A DNA stretch of 64,000 bases, from positions 62,001 through 126,000 of the forward strand of contig CAVWXY010000010.1 in the NCBI GenBank assembly GCA_963758945.1. The letters run 5' to 3'. Within the stretch, counting starts at the first letter, position 1, and each line of letters opens with the position of its first letter. The stretch is from VAZQ01 sp963758945 (GTDB lineage: Bacteria; Pseudomonadota; Alphaproteobacteria; Rhizobiales; Xanthobacteraceae). The position numbers were made by a program, and so were the translations under genes. Of the stretch, positions 58,649-64,000 are shown piece by piece. The notes under the pieces were generated by a model. That model searched no databases. It was not told the DNA's origin and was given only the letters and a program-made list of their open reading frames with translations.

Positions 58649-59218
58649 TCAGCGCTCGATCGTTCCGGTGCGGCGGATTTTTTTCTGCAGCAGCAGCACC
58701 CCGTAGAGCAGGGCCTCGGCGGTGGGCGGACACCCCGGCACGTAGATGTCGACCGGAACGATGCGGTCGCAGCCGCGCACGACCGAGTAGGAATAGTGAT
58801 AATAGCCGCCGCCGTTCGCGCACGACCCCATGGAGATGACGTAACGCGGCTCCGGCATCTGGTCGTAGACCTTGCGCAGCGCGGGCGCCATCTTGTTCGT
58901 CAGCGTTCCGGCTACGATCATGACGTCCGATTGCCGGGGCGACGCGCGCGGAGCGAAGCCGAAGCGTTCCGCATCATAGCGCGGCATCGACATCTGCATC
59001 ATCTCGACTGCGCAGCAGGCCAGCCCGAACGTCATCCACATCAGCGAGCCGGTCCGCGCCCAGGTGATGAGATCGTCGCTCGCGGTGACGAGGAAGCCTT
59101 TGTCCGCCAATTGGTCGTTCAGGCCCGCGAAAAAACCGTCATCCGCGCCCACGGGCTTGCCGCGCCGAGGATCGGTGAGACCCTTCGCGGGAAGGGCAAC
59201 GACGTGCTCTAGTCCCAT
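58649..59218 (-). CDS. nuoB: NADH-quinone oxidoreductase subunit B
   Basis: The 189-residue subunit carries the terminal N2 cluster. Its ligands are the tandem Cys in FGLACCAVEMM, Cys in SMGSCANGGGYYHY and Cys in YVPGCPPTAEALLYG. Overlaps the end of nuoA by 10 bp. Confidence 0.96.
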   Translation of the reverse strand: MGLEHVVALPAKGLTDPRRGKPVGADDGFFAGLNDQLADKGFLVTASDDLITWARTGSLMWMTFGLACCAVEMMQMSMPRYDAERFGFAPRASPRQSDVMIVAGTLTNKMAPALRKVYDQMPEPRYVISMGSCANGGGYYHYSYSVVRGCDRIVPVDIYVPGCPPTAEALLYGVLLLQKKIRRTGTIER

Positions 59219-59574
59219 TCAAGCGCTCCTTTCCGCCATTCATATATGAAGCCGACGGTCAGGACGCCAAGGAAGACCATCATGGACCAATAGCCGTAGA
59301 GTCCGATGTCTCCCAAGGAGACCGCCCAGGGAAACAGGAAGCTCATTTCGAGGTCGAAGATGATGAACAGGATAGCCACAAGGTAGAAGCGCACGTCGAA
59401 TTTCATGCGCGCATCGTCGAAGGCGTTGAACCCGCACTCGTAGGCGGAAAGCTTCTCGGGATCGGGGGCCTTGTAGGCGATGACGAATGGCACGACCAGG
59501 AGCACCAAGCCGATGCCGAGCGCCACCGCGATGAAGACGACCAGCGGGAGGTAGTCCAGCAATAGTTCGTGCAT
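59209..59574 (-). CDS. nuoA: NADH-quinone oxidoreductase subunit A
   Basis: The 121-residue, three-helix subunit is the first gene of the operon. The conserved acidic loop is KLSAYECGFNAFDDARMKFD, with the Cys of ND3 active/deactive fame at YECGF. ATG 59574 (MHELLLDYLP) gives a normal N-terminus; the open frame extends 16 codons upstream. The operon promoter must lie in the 267 bp shared with the divergent BKACE gene. Confidence 0.96.
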   Translation of the reverse strand: MHELLLDYLPLVVFIAVALGIGLVLLVVPFVIAYKAPDPEKLSAYECGFNAFDDARMKFDVRFYLVAILFIIFDLEMSFLFPWAVSLGDIGLYGYWSMMVFLGVLTVGFIYEWRKGALEWD

Positions 59575-59841
59575 CGGCGACCTCACCTCCCACGCTCCGC
59601 CCCGCACGCACGGTCTCCGCACCGCGCGGCCAAGCTACCGTAGGTGCTCGCGAAATCGCCCTTGTCACAGATCGGATTCGTTCCAAGGACGAGCCCAAGG
59701 GGAGCCTTAGCGCAGTGCACAATGGGTGGCAAGGCGGGGCTTCGCCGCGCCTCCGCTGCGGCCCGCGATCGGACTCGGCTTGAATGTCGCGCTCGCCTAG
59801 AGTCCTGCCTCGAAAGGGCGGAAAACCGTGGAGAGGGCGAT

Positions 59842-60730
59842 ATGCAACGCAAGGTCATGATCTCGTGCGCGGTCACCGGATCGGCGGACACGCCGGCGCG
59901 CAACGCCGCCGTGCCGGTGACGCCGGAGCAGATCGCCCTATCCGCGATCGATGCGGCGAAAGCTGGCGCGGCCATCGTTCACATCCACGTGCGCGATCCG
60001 AAGACCACACGACCGAGCATGGAACTCTCTCTTTACGAAGAGGTCGTGGACCGGATCAGGGAAAATGGCACCGACGTCCTCATCAACCTGACCACCGGGC
60101 CGGGCGCGCGCTTCGTCCCGGGCGAGGATGACCCGCAAAAGCCCGGACCGGGAACGACCATCAAGACCCCGGCCGAGCGCGTGCGCCATGTCGTCGCGCT
60201 CAAGCCCGAGATCTCGCAGTCTCGACATGGGCAGCATGAATATGGGGCCGCACGTCTTCGTCAACACGCCCACGCACCTCGAGGCCATGGCGATCGCCAT
60301 CCGCGACGCCGGCGTGCTGCCGGAGCTCGAAGTATTCGAGACCGGCCATCTCCTGCTCGCCAAGCGTCTGCTCGAGACCGGCCACGTCAAGCCGCCCGGG
60401 ATGTTCCAGATCTGCCTCGGCATCGCCTGGGCGCAACCTGCCACGCCGGAGGCGATGAACTACATGCGAAGCCTGCTGCCCCCCAGCTCGCCGTGGTTCG
60501 CGTTCGGCATTTCGCTGCACCAATTTCCCATGGTGGCGCAGACCGTGCTGCTCGGCGGCCATCCGCGGGTCGGCCTCGAAGACAATATCTATCTCGAGAA
60601 GGGCAAGCTTGCGCCGAGCAATGCGGCGCTGGTGGAGAAGGCGGCCAAGATCATCGAGATCCTCGGCGATGTCGTCGCCACTCCCACGGACGCCCGCGCG
60701 ATCCTGGGATTGCAAACCGCGACACGCTAA
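59842..60730 (+). CDS. BKACE-family beta-keto acid cleavage enzyme (DUF849), with one-base frameshift
   Basis: The family condenses a beta-keto acid with acetyl-CoA and cleaves it, using a zinc ion in a TIM barrel. The start is MQRKVMISCAVTGSADTPAR after GGAGAGGGCGAT. Metal and substrate motifs are AAIVHIHVRDPKTTRPSMEL and, in the second frame, MGPHVFVNTPTHLEAMA and FEIGHLL-like FETGHLLLAK. The frame breaks after LKPEI. Removing one base at about 60213-60217 gives PEI-x-SLDMGSMNMG and a 295-residue enzyme. The natural substrate is unknown. Probably a sequence error rather than a pseudogene. Confidence 0.85.
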
Positions 60731-61066
60731 TGGCCCGAACCCGAAGTTCACGCACGCCTGTGGCAAATGCGGTCGCGAACTTCGGGTTCAAAAGGGACAC
60801 GAGAATCATAGAGTTTCCCATGGTCCTCGGAATTCGGCGTTCGTATCCGAACGTGCCGCGAGCGCCGACGAACTTCGGAAGCGGATCACTAGATTTAGCC
60901 GGGCGATGCGGAACCGTCGGCGGCGGTTGCACTGCCGACGCAGGGCGCGATCCAGATCGCGGGTCTCACCGTCCCGCCGCCGTCGACCTCAGCGCGCTGC
61001 ACTGGCTCGGCCGGTGCAGGTCGCAGGAGGCGGCATGGTGAAGGAGGTAAGGCCCACGCTTCGGCG
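60731..61066. other. Intergenic region after the BKACE gene, with a 13-bp inverted repeat
   Basis: GAACCCGAAGTTC (60737-60749) and GAACTTCGGGTTC (60777-60789) pair perfectly around 27 bases, so a long-loop hairpin can form just after the stop codon. No U-run follows. The remaining ~280 bp show no gene I can support. Confidence 0.45.
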
Positions 61067-61183
61067 CTACGCGATGTACCAAACGGCCGCGGCGATCAGG
61101 GCGAGTATCGCGAGGCACAATAGGATCAATACCAGGAACCGCTGTAGCGCGTCGCGCGAAGTAATCGCTTTCCATTCGTCCAT
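61067..61183 (-). CDS. Possible small membrane peptide, 38 aa
   Basis: The frame begins MDEWKAITSRDALQRFLVLI, with one continuous hydrophobic helix (FLVLILLCLAILALIAAAVW) ending YIA and TAG. A weak GGGGAA precedes the ATG. The sharp amphipathic-then-hydrophobic layout suggests a real single-pass peptide, but there is no homology evidence. Confidence 0.4.
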   Translation of the reverse strand: MDEWKAITSRDALQRFLVLILLCLAILALIAAAVWYIA

Positions 61184-61492
61184 GCTCGGTTCCCCAACCG
61201 GAGTCTTCGCTGGCGGATTGTATCAGGAATTCGAAAAGCTGCCCGCGCCGCTGGCGCCCTTTTTGTTTGTGGAGATGCCGACATGACCGCCACGGCCCGC
61301 TCACCAGCGTGGAACGCCTCAGCGCCGTGCGCCAGCGCACTCGACGGCGGCGCCTGTCGCGCTCGGCCGCCGCTTCGTCTCTAACCGAAACGTCGCGAAA
61401 GCTGCCGTCGACCGACACGAAGCTTCGGGACGCAAACGCAAGCGACGCCCGAGTGTCACAACAGCAGCAGGCAAATGTCCGGAGAAATTCAA
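61184..61492. other. Intergenic; nothing recognised
   Basis: 309 bp between a possible small peptide gene and tRNA-Asp. A short 5-bp hairpin followed by CCTTTTTG at 61245-61264 is a weak plus-strand terminator candidate. No gene seen. Confidence 0.35.
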
Positions 61493-61569
61493 TGGCGGGA
61501 GCGACGGGGCTCGAACCCGCGACCTTCGGCGTGACAGGCCGACGCTCTAACCAACTGAGCTACGCCCCC
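61493..61569 (-). tRNA. tRNA-Asp (GTC)
   Basis: On the minus strand a 77-base cloverleaf starts GGGGGCGTAGCTCAGTTGGT, has anticodon loop CTGTCAC (anticodon GTC), a T arm with GGTTCGAGCC, and an encoded 3' CCA. The 7-bp acceptor stem GGGGGCG / CGCTCCC has one G-T pair. Confidence 0.95.
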
Positions 61570-61829
61570 GCGGGCGCCGTGCGGAGTTAAATACCCGCCT
61601 GCGCCGAGTCAAGGCGCGCTACGAAAAGCCCGATCCCACGGGCGAATCAGGGGCTTCACCGAAGTCGGACACCCCTTGAGAGCCCGTCATTGGCTCATTT
61701 CCGCCGATTGGCATTGAAAAAACCCGCATTTTTCGCCAATAAGTCATGGTCAGACCCTATCCGAATCGTCTAATTCCAAAGCGTGAAGGGTGGCTTTGAG
61801 GCCACCCTCTGCAACCAGGAGGGCCAGCT

Positions 61830-62132
61830 ATGGCAGCGAAGAAACCGGGTGCACAGACCACCGTGACCCTGAAGCATCTCGCCGCAAATCTCTCAGAATC
61901 TCATGAAATGTCGAAGAAGCAGACCGAGGCCGTCCTTGGCGACCTTGTGGGTTTGGTGACCAAGCACCTCAAGAAAGGCGACCGCATCCGCATCGGCGGT
62001 CTCGGTATCTTGGTGGTGCGTAAGCGCGCTGCCCGCATGGGACGCAATCCTGCGACAGGCGAGCCGATTCAGATCAAAGCCAGCAAGAAAGTCGCCTTCC
62101 GCCCGGCCAAGGAACTCAAGGAAGCGGTGTGA
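61830..62132 (+). CDS. HU-family DNA-binding protein
   Basis: The 100-residue nucleoid protein has the HU/IHF fold: helices (TLKHLAANLSESHEMSKKQT) and beta arm with the GRNPATGEPIQI signature, ending KASKKVAFRPAKELKEAV. The variant N-terminus (MAAKKPGAQTTV) and IGGLGILVVRKRAARMG in place of the usual FGTF motif place it among HU-like rather than canonical HupB proteins. CAGGAGG precedes the ATG. It has its own 260-bp upstream region after tRNA-Asp. Confidence 0.92.
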   Translation: MAAKKPGAQTTVTLKHLAANLSESHEMSKKQTEAVLGDLVGLVTKHLKKGDRIRIGGLGILVVRKRAARMGRNPATGEPIQIKASKKVAFRPAKELKEAV

Positions 62133-62185
62133 CCGCATGCCCGGTTGGTTGCGGGCAACTGTTTTACGCCACCGCCGCATCACGT

Positions 62186-62209
62186 CGGCGGCCTGCTCGG
62201 AGGCCGCCG
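62186..62209 (+). terminator. GC-rich hairpin after the HU gene
   Basis: CGGCGGCC (62186-62193) pairs with GGCCGCCG (62202-62209) around an 8-base loop, 53 bp after the HU stop. No U-run follows, so termination efficiency is uncertain. Confidence 0.4.
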
Positions 62210-62295
62210 GCGCACCTTATGTTGGAATGCCGGAATCGTGAAAGGGGCGGCCTGAGCGATGCGCGCTCATCCGATCCGTGCGTGTCTCGCTTCGC

Positions 62296-62481
62296 TCAGT
62301 CGCTTGCATCGGACAACGCCCGAACAGCGCTCTCGGGGACTTCAGCGAACTCGCAATTGTTGGCAACGCGTATCCAAGAGTCCCGCAGCTTGAGGAATAG
62401 GATGCGCGTGTGCTCGTCGTCGGCTTCCTCGGCGCAGGCGGCGCAATCAGCCGCCTTCGCCCAAGCCTCCCTCGCCAACAT
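62296..62481 (-). CDS. Small hypothetical protein, 61 aa
   Basis: The 61-residue product contains a Cys/Ala helix (AREAWAKAADCAACAEEADD) and a LRDSWIRVANNCEF motif, which I have seen in many small Bradyrhizobium-type proteins. The start at 62481 has GGGGGAGGA upstream. Function unknown. It lies between HU and tRNA-Val on the opposite strand to HU. Confidence 0.55.
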   Translation of the reverse strand: MLAREAWAKAADCAACAEEADDEHTRILFLKLRDSWIRVANNCEFAEVPESAVRALSDASD

Positions 62482-62595
62482 GATCGTCCTCCCCCGCCGC
62501 GCTACTCGGTGCGCGGCCACGACTTGCAACGTCGGGCGGCGACCCGAGTTCCACAACCTGAGCACGTTGCGCTGCGGAGCCACTATTGCGGAGAC

Positions 62596-62671
62596 TGGTG
62601 GGCGGTGACGGACTCGAACCGCCGACATCCTGCGTGTAAAACAGGCGCTCTACCAACTGAGCTAACCGCCC
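62596..62671 (-). tRNA. tRNA-Val (TAC)
   Basis: On the minus strand a 76-base cloverleaf starts GGGCGGTTAGCTCAGTTGGT, with anticodon loop TTTACAC (anticodon TAC), a T arm with GGTTCGAGTCC, and an encoded 3' CCA. The acceptor GGGCGGT pairs with ACCGCCC without mismatch. Confidence 0.96.
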
Positions 62672-62828
62672 TCGCGTCACCCTTATCGCTGCACGGCGCG
62701 GGGAGGCAAGCGGCTTCGGCGCGCCATTGCTGGCGACCGGCAGGCGTTTTCATCACATGTCGCGGGGTGCGGAGCTGGGGCGCCGTGACCGGCGCGCCCA
62801 GCTCTTCATGGAGCGTGCTGACCCAGGA

Positions 62829-63245
62829 TCAGCTCGCGGTGCGTCCTGCATTCTTCGGCGGATGGAAGCCCGCTCCGAGCGAGTCCTTCTCGCACATATA
62901 GGCGCCCTGCTTGGTGTGGCCGTAGTTCTGGCTGCCGCTGGCGTGGTAGACGTTCGACCTCAGATTGACCCAGACCACCGTATCGTCCGGGCAGTTCGCC
63001 TTGGCCTCGGCCTCGGTCTCGTACTGATCCTTGCCCGCCGTGGCCACGGCGGGCAGTGGCAAGCCGCGGCATTCCGCCACGAAAACGCGCTTGGTTTTGC
63101 CGCTTGCCTGGATCGAGGCCTTGTTCGCGCTCCATTCGTCATTGCATTGCCTGGCTGTCTTCTGTTGCGCGATGGCGGACTGCGAAAACGCCAGCGAGCC
63201 TGCCAGCGCCGCACAGGCGACTGCCGTAGCGAAGGTCGGTTTCAT
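62829..63245 (-). CDS. Small exported protein behind a LexA-type promoter, unknown
   Basis: The 138-residue product has a signal peptide (MKPTFATAVACAALAGSLAF, cleavage near AIA-QQ). A short Lys-rich part (CNDEWSANKASIQASGKTKR) and a C-terminal domain (VVWVNLRSNVYHASGSQNYG, then MCEKDSLGAGFHPPKN) follow; I recognise the latter as recurring in alphaproteobacterial proteins but cannot name it. ATG 63245 has GGAG 7 bp upstream. A promoter with two GTTC-N7-GTTC boxes lies about 110 bp upstream, so DNA damage may induce it; this is inference. Confidence 0.7.
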   Translation of the reverse strand: MKPTFATAVACAALAGSLAFSQSAIAQQKTARQCNDEWSANKASIQASGKTKRVFVAECRGLPLPAVATAGKDQYETEAEAKANCPDDTVVWVNLRSNVYHASGSQNYGHTKQGAYMCEKDSLGAGFHPPKNAGRTAS

Positions 63246-63357
63246 CACACATCTCCGAAATAGCCTCGCCGGACGCTTCCGGACGAAAGCATCGGCGGGA
63301 ACGAACTGCCGCGTTTGGCGGCTGCATGGCCCGCAGCCTCAACCGGCAGCGCCGCAT

Positions 63358-63401
63358 ATGTTCTCTCTTTGTTCTTGCCGTGTCAAGAACGAATAAAGAA
63401 C
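63358..63401 (-). promoter_or_regulatory. Sigma70-type promoter with two inverted LexA (SOS) boxes
   Basis: On the minus strand, TTGACA (63386-63381) and GAACAT (63363-63358) are 17 bp apart. Two matches to the alphaproteobacterial SOS box flank and overlap them: on the plus strand GTTC-TCTCTTT-GTTC (63360-63374) and GAAC-GAATAAA-GAAC (63387-63401). They form an inverted pair, one between -35 and -10 and one just upstream of -35. The promoter drives the small exported protein gene. Confidence 0.65.
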
Positions 63402-63411
63402 AAACCGGAGC

Positions 63412-63442
63412 AAAAAAGGCGGCGCCGGTAAGCGCCGCCTTT
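63412..63442 (-). terminator. Rho-independent terminator of lon
   Basis: On the minus strand AAAGGCGGCGC (63442-63432) pairs with GCGCCGCCTTT (63425-63415) around a 6-base loop and continues into TTTTTT (63417-63412). It begins about 29 bp after the lon stop codon. Confidence 0.9.
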
Positions 63443-63470
63443 GAAGAGGTTTCGCCGACCGGCGCGGAGA

Positions 63471-64000
63471 TCAATGCGCGGTGAGCACCGAAGAATCGGC
63501 CTCGACGGCGGGTTCCGTGCTGACCGAGGTCTCGGTCGGCTTCGCCTTCTCCTCGTCCCACTCGATCGCCTCGGGCTTGCGCGTGAGCGCACGCGCAAGC
63601 GCCTCGTCCATGCGCGACACCGGAACGATGTCGAGGCCTTTCTTGATGCTGTCGCTGATCTCGACGAGATCCTTGGCGTTCTCTTCCGGGATCAGCACCG
63701 TCTTCATGCCTCCGCGCGAGGCCGCCAGCAGTTTTTCCTTCAAGCCACCGATCGGCAGCACGCGGCCGCGCAGCGTGATCTCACCTGTCATGGCGACGTC
63801 GCGGTGCACGGGTATGCCGGTCATCACCGAGACGATCGCCGTCACCATGGCCACGCCGGCCGACGGACCGTCCTTCGGGGTGGCACCCTCCGGCACGTGC
63901 ACGTGGATGTCCTTCTTGTCGAACCGCGGCGGCTCGATGCCGAAGGCGACCGCACGCATGCGCACGTAGGAGGCCGCGGCCGAGATCGATTCCTTCATCA
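63471..64000 (-). CDS. lon: ATP-dependent protease Lon, C-terminal part
   Basis: The gene runs off the right edge; the last ~176 residues are here. The proteolytic domain shows the catalytic Ser in KDGPSAGVAM and the catalytic Lys in LPIGGLKEKLLAAS. The Glu/Thr/Val-rich tail after EWDEEKAKP is lineage-specific. In related genomes lon is followed by HU, tRNA-Val and nuoA, as here. Confidence 0.96.
   Translation of the reverse strand, partial: MKESISAAASYVRMRAVAFGIEPPRFDKKDIHVHVPEGATPKDGPSAGVAMVTAIVSVMTGIPVHRDVAMTGEITLRGRVLPIGGLKEKLLAASRGGMKTVLIPEENAKDLVEISDSIKKGLDIVPVSRMDEALARALTRKPEAIEWDEEKAKPTETSVSTEPAVEADSSVLTAH

Noticed and set aside
61245..61264. Plus-strand terminator (GCGCC-GCT-GGCGC then CCTTTTTG)
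   Set aside because: Only a 5-bp stem and no called plus-strand gene directly upstream.

Overview
The window is GC-rich alphaproteobacterial chromosome. Gene order (lpxB-lpxI-lpxA-fabZ-lpxD-bamA-rseP-dxr-cdsA-uppS-frr-pyrH-tsf-rpsB, then dnaE, lolD/lolC, proS, a DUF1467 gene, mce, RNase J, birA, the 14-gene nuo operon, tRNA-Asp, HU, tRNA-Val and lon), a short proline-tRNA ligase, LpxI in place of LpxH, DUF3551 proteins and a RIME-like intergenic palindrome all point to Hyphomicrobiales (Rhizobiales), near Bradyrhizobium, Rhodoplanes or Pseudolabrys. The genus cannot be fixed from this sequence alone.

Region 1 (about 1-10,880) is mobile DNA. A complete IS3-family element (365-1683, 3-bp target duplication CCG) and a complete IS481-family element (1856-3086, 7-bp target duplication GCTTAGA) lie at the left. 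Next comes the early part of a prophage-like element, all on the minus strand: a tyrosine integrase at the right edge, small unknown genes, a small helix-turn-helix gene, a family-A DNA polymerase with its own exonuclease domain, a winged-helix protein, an SprT-like metalloprotein and a P27-like terminase small subunit. Two operator-like palindrome arrays lie inside it. The integrase end abuts the 5' part of comEC, which is cut in the middle of a conserved coding stretch. The other end of the element and the rest of comEC are not in the window.

Region 2 (about 10,880-40,000) is housekeeping DNA: glnS and gltX (divergent), gltA, the lipid A / outer-membrane / isoprenoid / phospholipid / translation cluster read on the minus strand, the replicative polymerase dnaE, the LolCD lipoprotein exporter and proS.

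Region 3 (about 40,000-59,600) holds DUF1467, mce, RNase J, birA and a complete complex I operon, nuoA to nuoN, on the minus strand. Three small extra genes are embedded in it: a decapeptide-periodic pentapeptide-repeat protein and a 36-residue membrane peptide between nuoF and nuoG, and an 81-residue membrane protein between nuoH and nuoI. NuoL carries a His-rich hydrophilic insertion.

Region 4 (59,600-64,000) holds a BKACE-family enzyme, tRNA-Asp(GTC), HU, tRNA-Val(TAC), a small exported protein behind a promoter with two LexA-type boxes, and the 3' end of lon.

Four genes (tsf, a DUF3551 gene, nuoN, the BKACE gene) each carry one extra base that breaks an otherwise full-length frame. Since tsf is essential, these are most likely sequence errors. 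In each case removing one base can recreate a GANTC site, the CcrM methylation motif, which suggests a systematic base-calling error.
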